Part shown: positions 54,041 to 62,200 of the stretch, piece after piece
How positions within the stretch are numbered: position 1 is the first letter of the stretch
How the letters are laid out: each line of letters opens with the position of its first letter
Assembly: GCF_025833875.1 (NCBI RefSeq)
Contig: NZ_JAOYOD010000001.1
Location: 5,243,501-5,307,500 of the forward strand
Direction: 5' to 3'
Origin: Reichenbachiella ulvae
GTDB lineage: Bacteria; Bacteroidota; Bacteroidia; Cytophagales; Cyclobacteriaceae
Length of the DNA stretch: 64,000 nt
The notes under the pieces: generated by a model
What the model was told of the DNA's origin: nothing
The model's database searches: none
Seen by the model: only the letters and a program-made list of their open reading frames with translations
Translations under genes and position numbers: made by a program

Positions 54041-54168
54041 TATATTCTTATACTTCTATATTCACATATTATTATAATATAAGAGTATAAGAGTATAAGA
54101 GTATAAGAGTATAAGACTTATAATAATAGCCTTTACTCAATATATAAATATAGAAGTATAAGAATATA
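54041..54168. repeat. 128-bp AT-rich palindrome enclosing an 8-bp tandem repeat
   Basis: The left arm 54041-54070 and right arm 54139-54168 are reverse complements at 28 of 30 positions (core TATTCTTATACTTCTATA). A second inner pair, TATTATTATA (54067-54076) and TATAATAATA (54119-54128), continues the fold. The loop holds AAGAGTAT four times in exact tandem at 54081-54112, plus a degenerate fifth unit. Almost no G or C in the arms. It lies in the 771-bp gene-free region between 53881 and 54653. It is not a normal terminator; possible extruding cruciform, a protein-binding array, or a remnant of a replication or recombination site. Confidence 0.85.
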
Positions 54169-54312
54169 GATATATACTTTTATAGCCTCATTAACCATAC
54201 CTCATATCAATCACTTCTAAGTGAATTTTTAATACCCAATAAGCCATTTGATTCTTGGAAATGTAATGATTGACCTTGAATCTAATTCTTCAGAACATGA
54301 ATGAGGAAAAAG

Positions 54313-54342
54313 AAAAGCGAGTCGGATATTTGGGTACCCAAA
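54313..54342. repeat. 30-bp direct repeat, copy 1
   Basis: Identical over 30 bases to 54446-54475. It contains GCGAGTCGGA followed by the perfect 14-bp palindrome TTTGGGTACCCAAA. The two copies are 133 bases apart. Confidence 0.9.
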
Positions 54343-54445
54343 CATTAAATGACTTGACTTGCTTTCTTTGAAAAATACAATATGTATTAAAATCACTATA
54401 TAAGTCTCAATTGATTGATTCTATACCATGATTTATATTTAAAAA

Positions 54446-54479
54446 AAAAGCGAGTCGGATATTTGGGTACCCAAATATC
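54446..54479. repeat. 30-bp direct repeat, copy 2, with extended 22-bp palindrome
   Basis: Copy 2 of the 30-bp repeat occupies 54446-54475. Here the palindrome centred on GGGTACCC is perfect over 22 bases, 54458-54479. Looks like a binding site for a dimeric protein or a site-specific recombination or attachment site. Confidence 0.9.
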
Positions 54480-54597
54480 ATCTACCTCTCTAAAGATTCG
54501 GTTTATGCGCCATACTGTTGCATTCATGAATATAAAAATAGTACTATCAGTAGTTTGAAGGGCAATTGAAAGGCAGGGTATCAGTTAGCCTTAAAAA

Positions 54598-54627
54598 TTG
54601 TTTGTCGTCTCCCGGGTGAACAAACAA
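54598..54627 (+). promoter_or_regulatory. Hairpin in the leader of the GIY-YIG-like gene
   Basis: TTGTTTGT (54598-54605) pairs with ACAAACAA (54620-54627), with CCCGGG in the loop, 25 bases before the ATG at 54653. No T run directly after it, so more likely an operator or leader element than a terminator. Confidence 0.45.
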
Positions 54628-54652
54628 ATTTTTAATTCTAACTAATACTATT

Positions 54653-55087
54653 ATGAAGATCGAGAGATTAGAAATGCCTGGTTTCTTTTATGTGTTGAAA
54701 CTTGAAAATGGGGTGAGTAAATTTGGAATATCCAGACGGTGGAGTCTTAGGTATCGCTACTACAACAAGGAGCACAAAGGGCAGCGTTTTCAGGTGGAAC
54801 ACCATGATCACTGGGACCATTTTTGGCAAGCAGAGTTGATCGAAAAGATGATGATTAAGCTGCTAGCCCCCTGGGCTGTTCCAGGAAAAAGGGAATATAT
54901 TATCGAAGCTTTTCCGATCGAAGCTATCATTTCCTGTTATCAAAAAGTTAAGCAATTCATGATAGAAGAAGAGGATTTTCTTTATGCTCAGGATTTCTAC
55001 AAGGAAGGCAAAGCCAGAATGGATCATTACAAAAATCTATACCGGATGAGAGAAAAGAAGTTCAAAGAGTTGATGATGCAAAGCTGA
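54653..55087 (+). CDS. GIY-YIG / T5orf172-like protein
   Basis: A 144-residue soluble protein. The start FFYVLKLENGVSKFGISRRWSLRYRYY resembles the two-strand GIY...YIG core of the T5orf172/MUG113 branch of the GIY-YIG nuclease superfamily (FYVL for GIY, KFGIS for YIG, then an Arg). A later LIEKMMIKLLAPWAVPGKREYI could carry the conserved Glu and end of the fold. The C-terminal third is a charged helix. Similar small proteins occur on phages and islands. It is a stand-alone unit, with the repeats to the left and a terminator to the right. The superfamily call is tentative. Confidence 0.55.
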   Translation: MKIERLEMPGFFYVLKLENGVSKFGISRRWSLRYRYYNKEHKGQRFQVEHHDHWDHFWQAELIEKMMIKLLAPWAVPGKREYIIEAFPIEAIISCYQKVKQFMIEEEDFLYAQDFYKEGKARMDHYKNLYRMREKKFKELMMQS

Positions 55088-55097
55088 AATGAACAAA

Positions 55098-55133
55098 AGG
55101 CTGCCTCTTACTTTTGAGACAGCCTCTTTTTTT
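55098..55133 (+). terminator. Rho-independent terminator after the GIY-YIG-like gene
   Basis: AGGCTGCCTC (55098-55107) / GAGACAGCCT (55116-55125), one mismatch, then seven Ts. Confidence 0.92.
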
Positions 55134-55236
55134 ATGCTCTCCGGTGTCTTAAGATTTACATAGAGCAAAGCCCAATCTTACTGAAGGTTCCCAATAAACA
55201 GCTATTCAAAGTCTTTCCTGTTTAATCAAGTATTGA

Positions 55237-55465
55237 AAAAACGCATTTTTGGAGCTTCGCGAAGCTGCGGAAAGCAGAAAAATCAATTTTTGGGCTTTCT
55301 GCAGACTTGAGAATGCAGAAAAACCAATTTTTGGAGCTTCCGCGAGTTACAGAATCAAGAAAAATCAATTTGTGGGCTCTCTGCAAATTGGGGAATGGAG
55401 AAAAACACATTTTTCTGGTTTCTGCAAGATGGAAAAAGTAGAAAAATCAATTTTTCCAGGTGAGT
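55237..55465. repeat. Array of five 41-bp tandem repeats plus a partial sixth
   Basis: Units start at 55237, 55278, 55319, 55360 and 55401, each exactly 41 bases, with a partial unit from 55442. Each begins AAAAA..CA.TTTTT.G followed by a less conserved CTTTCTGCAGA-type half and ends in GCAG, AAG, GAG or TAG. Unit 1 contains the palindrome AGCTTCGCGAAGCT (55253-55266). The period is not a multiple of three, and the apparent reading frames through it (55249-55590 plus, 55222-55410 minus) are by-products. It lies between the terminator at 55133 and the convergent end of the ATPase gene. Confidence 0.9.
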
Positions 55466-55512
55466 TGGACTTGGAGGGCAGTTTGTTATCCACTTCATAC
55501 ACAGTTTGTTCA

Positions 55513-56919
55513 TTAAAAAATTTCATCATCCAATTTTCTCAAGGCGTTTTTACTTACTACATACGCATAAATACTGTTGGGAACAATTAGAAGGTCTTCG
55601 AAATCTTCAAACTTTGTTTTACTGGTAATAACTCCTTTTGTCAAATTATTTTTGGACATAAATTGTTTTAGTTTACCAGCTTTAGGATTGTCTGACCATT
55701 TAATTTCAACTGCCCAATGTACATCTTGATAGTTGTTGCTGATTTGTATTAAATCTACTTCACCTTCATCCTTTCCTGTTTTCCAATTGGCATACCTTAA
55801 GAATTCATGTTCTCTATGTAGATATTGAGCGTAAACAGCTGTTTCAACCAAATGAGGAAATCTTTCGTCACCATCTGTTACTCGACCAAACAATCCCGTA
55901 AACAAACTTGGGTTGGTAAGATAAATTTTAAATTGAGTTATGTTCTTAAATCGCTTTGCAGTTAGGTCTACTCTATGCAGTACTTTAATTAAAAATGCGG
56001 CCTCTAAATATTTGATGTATTTTTTTATTGTCTTGTTATCAGTTTTAGTTTCTTGGGACACTTTTTTATAATCCAAAATCTCACCCGTACGATATGATAA
56101 TACATTAAAAAATTGTTGTAATTCCAAGGTGTTTTCGATACCAAATAATCCTGGTAAATCTTTCATGATTACCTTATCAGTTATATCCTTTTGGATTACC
56201 CTTTCAGGGTTTTTAACCTTGTCTGAGTTTAGAGCAATTTCTGGAAAACCGCCAAAATTAATATAGTCGATGAAATGATTGTTAAACCTTTCAATATCAG
56301 AACACTCGTAAAACCTTCTAGGTCCACCGAAATCGACTTCAGTTTCAGATAACAAATCATCATATCCATTCAAATCAATGTATTCAGCAAATGTTAATGG
56401 GGGTAAAAAGTAGTCTGTAAATCTACCCGCACCACTTTCAATGCTTTTCATCCGTAATGCTGCCGCTGCGCTACCACTTGCGATAAACTTTGATTTTCTG
56501 TTTCTATCTACGAGTGATTTTAAATGAATTTCCCAATTTTTCAAATACTGAATCTCATCGAAAAATATGTAGGACTCTTCAATAGAAACTTTATTAATTT
56601 CAAGTCCATAACTTATTAATTCTTCTAATGGAACATTTGTGTATATTGGTGTGTCCAAGCTGAAATAAAAGATATTTTTTGGATTGACCCCTTGATCAAT
56701 CAAATCCTGAATAGCTTGATACATTATCACAGTTTTACCAATTCTTCTTGGGCCCATCAAAACCACAGCCCTGTGTGGAAATTTTTGAGATACTAATTCA
56801 AAAAATCCGTGATAATATCTTCTTTTACTAAATTCGTCATAAAAGGGAATCCTATCATCTTCCCACCAAGTATTATCATCAACTATTCTACCTGCCAGTA
56901 TATTCTTATCAAAAGCCAT
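55513..56919 (-). CDS. AAA_14 / DUF4143 family ATPase
   Basis: A 468-residue soluble ATP-binding protein of the archaeal-type ATPase group. Walker A is GPRRIGKT (56-63), Walker B YIFFDEIQYL (about 117-125), followed by SKFIASGSAAAALR (sensor region). The C-terminal DUF4143 region (about 200-468) has INFGGFPEIALN, LQQFFNVLSYRTGEILDYKKVSQET (a winged helix), KIYLTNPSLFTGLFG and the nuclease-like DEGEVDLIQISNNYQDVHWAVEIKWSDNP, i.e. the D...E.K pattern of restriction-endonuclease-like folds. The cellular role of this widespread family is not established. AT-rich relative to the backbone genes on its right, so probably acquired. Confidence 0.88.
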   Translation of the reverse strand: MAFDKNILAGRIVDDNTWWEDDRIPFYDEFSKRRYYHGFFELVSQKFPHRAVVLMGPRRIGKTVIMYQAIQDLIDQGVNPKNIFYFSLDTPIYTNVPLEELISYGLEINKVSIEESYIFFDEIQYLKNWEIHLKSLVDRNRKSKFIASGSAAAALRMKSIESGAGRFTDYFLPPLTFAEYIDLNGYDDLLSETEVDFGGPRRFYECSDIERFNNHFIDYINFGGFPEIALNSDKVKNPERVIQKDITDKVIMKDLPGLFGIENTLELQQFFNVLSYRTGEILDYKKVSQETKTDNKTIKKYIKYLEAAFLIKVLHRVDLTAKRFKNITQFKIYLTNPSLFTGLFGRVTDGDERFPHLVETAVYAQYLHREHEFLRYANWKTGKDEGEVDLIQISNNYQDVHWAVEIKWSDNPKAGKLKQFMSKNNLTKGVITSKTKFEDFEDLLIVPNSIYAYVVSKNALRKLDDEIF

Positions 56920-57186
56920 TTTTTTAAATTTTAGGATTGCTTTCCCAAAATTAGTGATTTAAAATTAAAGGATGGTCATCCCAGAATTTAAACAGGACCT
57001 AATAGCCATATTCAATGTCTCATTCCTTAATCCAACCATGTAAGTCAGTTGCATTTCCATTGCAAATCAGCCTAGCCAACTAGTTGTCTTTGGAAGGTCA
57101 TCGAGGTTCAAAACCTCTACGACACTGGCAGACTTAACTCCAATTTCTTTCCCTATTTTTACTCCAATTGAAAAAAAACTAAAGGC

Positions 57187-59481
57187 ATGAGTAAGCAAGA
57201 CCGACGTGATGTGGCAGTGGAGGGATCGAAAGCATTTACAGGAATTCGACTAGCGGCAGCACCTAGCTATGCTGCGGGATTGCCTGCTGTCAAGGTTGCC
57301 CTGGACCATGCCATGAAAGAAATGGGATTGGCTCGGTCGGTCGCGACACTTTCTAAGCTCAATCAGGTAGAAGGAATCGACTGCCCGGGCTGTGCCTGGC
57401 CCGATCCAAAGAAGCGATCTTCTCTTGGCGAGTTTTGCGAAAATGGCGTTAAGGCCATCGCCGAAGAGGCGACTACCCAGCGAGTCACCCCCAAGTTTTT
57501 CGAAGAACACTCTGTAATCGAGATGTCCCGATGGACTGATTATCAAATTGGCAAGAGTGGCAGACTCACACATCCCATGATCCTGCGTCCGGGTAGCATC
57601 CACTACGAACCGATAGAATGGCGGGAGGCATTCGAACTAATTGCCAGGCAACTACATGATCTGGATGATCCTAATGAAGCGGTGTTTTATACCTCAGGCC
57701 GATCCAGCAATGAGGCGGCTTTTCTATATGGTTTGTTCATCCGAGCTTATGGCACCAACAACATGCCCGATTGCTCCAATATGTGCCACGAGTCCAGTGG
57801 GGCAGCACTCGGAGAGACCCTGGGTATAGGGAAGGGGTCGGTTACGCTGGAGGATTTTGAGGATGCAGAGGTGGTGATGGTCATCGGACAAAACCCCGGC
57901 ACCAATCACCCTAGAATGCTCTCTGCTTTGCAAAAATGCAAGGAGCGAGGAGGAAAGGTTATTTCAATTAATCCGCTAGAAGAAGCCGGTCTCGTCCGCT
58001 TCAAAAACCCGCAAGAATTGTCCGGAGTGCTAAAAGGCACGGCCCTTACCGATGTTCATCTTCAGGTCAAAATCAATCAGGACGTGGCGTTGCTAAAGTT
58101 GATTATGAAAGGTCTGGCTACTCTGGAGAATCAGCATGGTGGTGTATTCGATTGGGACTTTATCCGAGCCAAAACACAAGGAGTGGAAGAAGTCCTTTCA
58201 GATTTGGATCGCTACAGTGAAGAAGAGCTTTTGGCGCTTTCTGGAGTTTCAAAGCAGAAGCTGGACGAGGTGATAGTGCTTTTGGCTCAGAAGAAAAGAA
58301 TCATCATCTGCTGGGCCATGGGGTTGACCCAGCACAAAAATGGTGTGGACAATATCAAGGAATGCGTGAACCTGCTGTTACTAAAAGGCAGTATAGGGAT
58401 CATAGGAGGCGGAACTTGTCCCGTACGAGGACACAGCAATGTGCAGGGCGATCGAACGGTAGGAATCATGCATCACGTCTCCCCCAAACTCAATGCCTCC
58501 ATCGAAAAGGCTTTTGGTTTTCAACCTCCCAATAAGGAAGGCCTGGACACCGTTCATGCCATCAAAGCCATGCATGAAGGGAAAGCAAAGGTGTTTGTGG
58601 CATTGGGTGGCAATTTCTTGTCAGCCGCTTCGGATACCCACTATACTGCAGAGGCCCTTCAGCGCTGTGAGATGACGGTTTCTATCAGCACCAAACTGAA
58701 TAGAACTCATTTGGTTACGGGCAAAACGGCTCTGATCTTGCCTACATTGGGCAGAACCGAAAAGGATCATAAGAATGGTGAGAACAGATACGTGACCGTC
58801 GAAAACAGTATGGGTCGCGTACATCAGTCTCATGGTCGGTTGGATCCCGCTTCGGATCAGTTGATGAGCGAGCCAGAGATCATAGCGCAATTGGCCAGTG
58901 CTTATTTCAAGAAGGATTCTCCGGTCGACTGGCAGCAGTTTGGGACCGATTATGGTTTGATTCGAGAGAAGATAGCTGAGGTGTTTTCTGGATTTGAAGA
59001 TTACAGCCAAAGGTCTGGTCAATCAGGGTTTGACCTGCCCAATCATGCGAGGCAAGGAGATTTTAGCAAGATGCCTGAGGGGCGAGCTCGTTTTAGTGTG
59101 TGTGGACTGCCTCGTCATGAGTTAGACGAGGAGGAGTTTCTGCTCATGACTATTCGGTCCCATGATCAGTTCAATACGACGATCTATGGCCTGGATGATC
59201 GCTATCGTGGTATATACAACGAACGAAGGGTCGTTTTGATCCACGAGTCGGATGCCAAAAAGCTGGGATTACAGAAGTTGGACAAAGTAGATCTCGTCAG
59301 CTGCTATGATGGGGTGGAGCGGAGAGCCGAAGATTTTTTGATCGTTCCTTACAATATCCCTCAAGGCAATTTGGCGGCTTACTTTCCAGAAACCAACGTG
59401 TTGATCCCGCACGACCAATACGCAGACAAGAGCCATACGCCGATTAGTAAATCTGTAAAGGTGAGGATTGAAAAAAAGTAA
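57187..59481 (+). CDS. FdhF/YdeP-family molybdopterin oxidoreductase
   Basis: A 764-residue cytoplasmic protein matching the FdhF/YdeP (TIGR01701-type) alpha-subunit family: GIDCPGCAWPDPKKRSSLGEFCENGVKAIAEE (about 60-92), NEAVFYTSGRSSNEAAFLYGLFIRAYGTNNMPDCSNMCHESSGAAL, and MVIGQNPGTNHPRMLSALQ. IIGGGTCPVRGHSNVQGDRTVGI and the C-terminal molydopterin-binding region with RSHDQFNTTIYGLDDRYRGIYNERRV complete the pattern. Length is normal. Cofactor would be a bis-MGD molybdenum; the physiological substrate is not known (E. coli YdeP is linked to acid resistance). No Mo-cofactor genes are near. First backbone-like gene to the right of the accessory stretch. Confidence 0.92.
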   Translation: MSKQDRRDVAVEGSKAFTGIRLAAAPSYAAGLPAVKVALDHAMKEMGLARSVATLSKLNQVEGIDCPGCAWPDPKKRSSLGEFCENGVKAIAEEATTQRVTPKFFEEHSVIEMSRWTDYQIGKSGRLTHPMILRPGSIHYEPIEWREAFELIARQLHDLDDPNEAVFYTSGRSSNEAAFLYGLFIRAYGTNNMPDCSNMCHESSGAALGETLGIGKGSVTLEDFEDAEVVMVIGQNPGTNHPRMLSALQKCKERGGKVISINPLEEAGLVRFKNPQELSGVLKGTALTDVHLQVKINQDVALLKLIMKGLATLENQHGGVFDWDFIRAKTQGVEEVLSDLDRYSEEELLALSGVSKQKLDEVIVLLAQKKRIIICWAMGLTQHKNGVDNIKECVNLLLLKGSIGIIGGGTCPVRGHSNVQGDRTVGIMHHVSPKLNASIEKAFGFQPPNKEGLDTVHAIKAMHEGKAKVFVALGGNFLSAASDTHYTAEALQRCEMTVSISTKLNRTHLVTGKTALILPTLGRTEKDHKNGENRYVTVENSMGRVHQSHGRLDPASDQLMSEPEIIAQLASAYFKKDSPVDWQQFGTDYGLIREKIAEVFSGFEDYSQRSGQSGFDLPNHARQGDFSKMPEGRARFSVCGLPRHELDEEEFLLMTIRSHDQFNTTIYGLDDRYRGIYNERRVVLIHESDAKKLGLQKLDKVDLVSCYDGVERRAEDFLIVPYNIPQGNLAAYFPETNVLIPHDQYADKSHTPISKSVKVRIEKK

Positions 59482-59551
59482 ATACCCTTCCAACTATTCT
59501 AATTGATAAGGGGTCTTATGTTTTGTATTTTTAGATCTAAATCCACTTGAT

Positions 59552-60010
59552 ATGAAAACCAAAATCTTACTGGGACTACTGTTGATCGGTCTACTCGCCT
59601 GCGACAAAGATGAATCTATTGACTGCTGCGTCAATATTGATACTTATATAGATCTGCGTTTGCAAGATGCGGATGGCCACAACCTGTTAGAGGGAGATCA
59701 GGCTTGGACTACAGGAGATATTCAGGTTTACCATCACCTGGAAGATGGCTGGGAAATCAGCACTAACAATTTGATGATCATTGAACGAGAAAGCGAGAAC
59801 TGTCTTCGTTTTTTTGCCAGTGAAGAAATTGTGGCTGATAATATTTCTGAGACCAAACTGATTTTGCCTGAAGTTGAGGAAGGAATATTCAAAACAGAAT
59901 TGAGCAATACGGGATCAAGTCTTATTATGAATTCACTTTGGTACAATGATGTTCTGCTTTGGGAAATCACTGATTCAAGCGATCGCTTTTTTACCCTGAC
60001 GGTTCAGTAA
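59552..60010 (+). CDS. Small hypothetical lipoprotein
   Basis: A 152-residue lipoprotein: signal peptide with lipobox GLLAC (Cys17), then DKDESIDCCVNIDTYIDLRLQDADGHNLLEG. Beta-rich with no recognised domain; the LRLQDADGHNLL segment resembles the first strands of small Ig-like lipoproteins common in this phylum. Two adjacent Cys follow the lipidated one. 70 bases after the oxidoreductase and probably separately transcribed. Function unknown. Confidence 0.7.
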   Translation: MKTKILLGLLLIGLLACDKDESIDCCVNIDTYIDLRLQDADGHNLLEGDQAWTTGDIQVYHHLEDGWEISTNNLMIIERESENCLRFFASEEIVADNISETKLILPEVEEGIFKTELSNTGSSLIMNSLWYNDVLLWEITDSSDRFFTLTVQ

Positions 60011-60085
60011 ATCAAACCGAAACCACTTATCCAGCGATAATACATAAGAACAACTGACTAGAAATAGTAGTCTAGCTACGAGTAT

Positions 60086-61156
60086 CTAGAGTTCCACCTC
60101 AAACTTGTCTCCCAGCTCCTTCAGGTCATCCAATACGGCTTGTAGGACCGGGATGCCATTTTTGCTTCTCTCGGCTTCCATGCCTCTTTCGAAATCCCCT
60201 GGAATCTGCACAGGATTGTCTGCATCGACTGCTTCAGTCTCCCGGAAGCGAGCGACCCATTGGTCCATATGTTGCAGGAATTCTTCCTTGGGACGAAAAG
60301 CATCCACTCGCATTGCACCAAAGAAATGTCCCAGGCCTTCCCCGACAGGGTTGGCTACCGGATCGATAAAGCTCACAAATGGAGGAACCCAGGGGCCGTA
60401 ATTGGCGCCCGAAAGTACTGCGGAGAAAATATCCACAATAGATCCTAGAATGTAGCCCTTGTGAGAGGCATGCTCACGATCTCCACCAAGCGGGAGTAGT
60501 GCACCGCCTTCTTTCACACCATTGGCATTGGTAGTAGGGTGGCCTTCCTGATCTTGTACCCATCCGAGTGGCGCATCGAGTTTCTTTCTTTGCAATACCT
60601 CCAGCTTACCATTGGCAGCTGTAGTAGTCGCCATGTCTGCTATGAAAGGAGTTTCGTTCAAGGTAGGGATGGCCACAGAGATAGGATTGGTGCCCAGCAT
60701 CCGTTCTTTGCCAAATGTAGGGGCCACCAGCGGACTGGCGTTGGTCATAGAGATGCCGATCATGTCCTCTTCCAGAGCCATCATGGAGTGGAATCCCGCG
60801 ATTCCGTAGTGATTCGAATTCTTGACGCTGACCCATCCGGTGCCTACTTGTTTGGCTTTGTCGATGGCGACTTGCATGGCTTTGGGTCCTGCGATCAGTC
60901 CAAGTGCAGCATCTGCATCTATGGTTGCAGTGGAGGGTGTTTCATGTACGATTTTGATGTCTGGTTGGGCGTTGATGCGCTCTACTTCCCATAGACGTAC
61001 GTATCCTTTCAGTCGGGCGATCCCGTGAGAGTCGACTCCCCTCAGGTCTGCGCTGATGAGTACATCTGCGGCACCGGTAGCCAATTCTTCGTTGTGGCCG
61101 ATGGCCATGAATATTTTCTTTGCAAAGCTGTGGAGCTGCTCGTAAGTGTAATTCAT
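60086..61156 (-). CDS. Ldh-family (malate/L-lactate-type) NAD(P)-dependent dehydrogenase
   Basis: The open frame runs to 61180, but the ATG at 61156 (MNYTYEQLHSFAKKIF) is the better start: it follows the upstream stop (61158-61160) by one base and removes a non-conserved extension, giving 356 residues. PF02615 features: DLRGVDSHGIARLKGYV, VSVKNSNHYGIAGFHSMMA with the catalytic His, GTNPISVAIPT, MATTTAANGKLEVLQRKK, GALLPLGG and HKGYILGSIVDIFSAVLSGA. The family oxidises 2-hydroxy acids such as malate, L-lactate or ureidoglycolate; the substrate cannot be told. It is coupled to the Ppx/GppA gene upstream. Confidence 0.9.
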   Translation of the reverse strand: MNYTYEQLHSFAKKIFMAIGHNEELATGAADVLISADLRGVDSHGIARLKGYVRLWEVERINAQPDIKIVHETPSTATIDADAALGLIAGPKAMQVAIDKAKQVGTGWVSVKNSNHYGIAGFHSMMALEEDMIGISMTNASPLVAPTFGKERMLGTNPISVAIPTLNETPFIADMATTTAANGKLEVLQRKKLDAPLGWVQDQEGHPTTNANGVKEGGALLPLGGDREHASHKGYILGSIVDIFSAVLSGANYGPWVPPFVSFIDPVANPVGEGLGHFFGAMRVDAFRPKEEFLQHMDQWVARFRETEAVDADNPVQIPGDFERGMEAERSKNGIPVLQAVLDDLKELGDKFEVEL

Positions 61157-61157
61157 T

Positions 61158-62078
61158 TTAATTGGATTTGGGGAGACCATGAAACAAGACGCCTTCTTTG
61201 AGGGCGAAGGGTGAGACTTTGATCTGGCTGAAACCGCAGTTGTCCATGACGTTTTTGGTCACTACGGCAGCACCTACGATCATGTCTACTCGCATGCGAA
61301 CCATGCCGGGTATCACCAGACGTTCTTCCTTGTTTTTTGAAATCAGGTCATCGTATATTTCTTGAAAACTGTCTTGGGTTAGGATAGGAGATTCGTTGAT
61401 GCTGGCATTGACCTTGGCACTGTACATGTCCCAGAAGGTGTCAAAAGAACCAGACGAACCGATCAGATATTGCGCACCATATTGTTCGCACTTTTCGAAT
61501 ACTTCAGTCAGTGTTTCGTTCAGGAATTGGTTGAGATCATTTATTTCATTGGTAGCGATGGGATCAGATTTGTGAAATTGATCGATCAAGCGCTGACCGC
61601 CGATCTCATAGCTTCTGAGCCAAATGATATGGTCACCATCTGCCAATATGAATTCGATGCTGCCTCCACCAATATCCATGATCAAAGCGGGATCTTCTAT
61701 GGTCAAAAATTCTTTGACTCCCTGATAGATCAGGAAAGCCTCGTCGTGACCAGAAAGGATGTTGATTTCAATGCCCGTAGTCTCTCTGATCGCATCTACA
61801 AACTCTTGTTTGTTCTCCGCGTTGCGAACGGCACTGGTGGCAGTAGCTGTTACTTTTTCTACCTCGTATTCTTTGATTTTGGCACGAAAACGTGTGAGAG
61901 TTTCTATAGCACGTTCGACTGCATCGTCGGAGATAAAGCCCTTGCTGATGCCGTTCTTTCCTATGCGAACTGCTACTTTTTCTTTGTGTAATACTTCGTT
62001 ATCGGCAGCACGGTCTACGATCAGGAGGTGAAATGTATTGGTGCCAATGTCGATGATGCCTTCTCTCATATTCGTCAA
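61158..62078 (-). CDS. Ppx/GppA-family phosphatase (exopolyphosphatase-like)
   Basis: A 306-residue ASKHA-fold phosphatase. Phosphate motif 1 IDIGTNTFHLLIVD (7-20), RIGKNGISKGFISDDAVERAIETLTRF, KVTATATSAVRNAENKQEFV, and phosphate motif 2 LIMDIGGGSIEFIL. It is short, like the single-domain Ppx/GppA proteins of Bacteroidota, without the C-terminal HD part of E. coli Ppx. It hydrolyses terminal phosphate from polyphosphate or pppGpp. First gene of a two-gene leftward unit, divergent from the carboxylase gene at 62201. Confidence 0.92.
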   Translation of the reverse strand: MTNMREGIIDIGTNTFHLLIVDRAADNEVLHKEKVAVRIGKNGISKGFISDDAVERAIETLTRFRAKIKEYEVEKVTATATSAVRNAENKQEFVDAIRETTGIEINILSGHDEAFLIYQGVKEFLTIEDPALIMDIGGGSIEFILADGDHIIWLRSYEIGGQRLIDQFHKSDPIATNEINDLNQFLNETLTEVFEKCEQYGAQYLIGSSGSFDTFWDMYSAKVNASINESPILTQDSFQEIYDDLISKNKEERLVIPGMVRMRVDMIVGAAVVTKNVMDNCGFSQIKVSPFALKEGVLFHGLPKSN

Positions 62079-62167
62079 AATTCCGGCTAATTTATGAAAT
62101 TAATTGATCTTCTGTGAGGCTAGGCGAGGACTGTTTGCATTGCGGCCAGATTGTAGGTGTAATGGAC

Positions 62168-62175
62168 TATATTTG
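62168..62175 (+). promoter_or_regulatory. Bacteroidota -7 element of the carboxylase gene
   Basis: TATATTTG is an exact match to TAnnTTTG, 25 bases before the ATG at 62201 in a 122-bp divergent gap. TTG triplets occur upstream (62140, 62151) but not at the ideal -33 distance. Confidence 0.45.
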
Positions 62176-62200
62176 ATCAAACACAAAGCCCGTAAATGAT

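Noticed and set aside
55237..55465. CRISPR array
   Set aside because: Units are contiguous with a 41-base period and both halves are partly conserved; there are no unique spacers of constant length between identical repeats, and no cas genes nearby.
55249..55590. 113-residue reading frame through the 41-bp repeats
   Set aside because: The repeat period shifts the frame each unit, the composition is biased by the repeats, and it runs into the convergent ATPase gene.
57103..57117. tRNA-like T-arm (GAGGTTCAAAACCTC)
   Set aside because: No acceptor stem, anticodon arm or D-arm fits around it; at most a chance match or an old tRNA fragment.
59487..59520. Terminator after the FdhF/YdeP gene
   Set aside because: Only five base pairs (CCCTT/AAGGG) with a long loop; not convincing.
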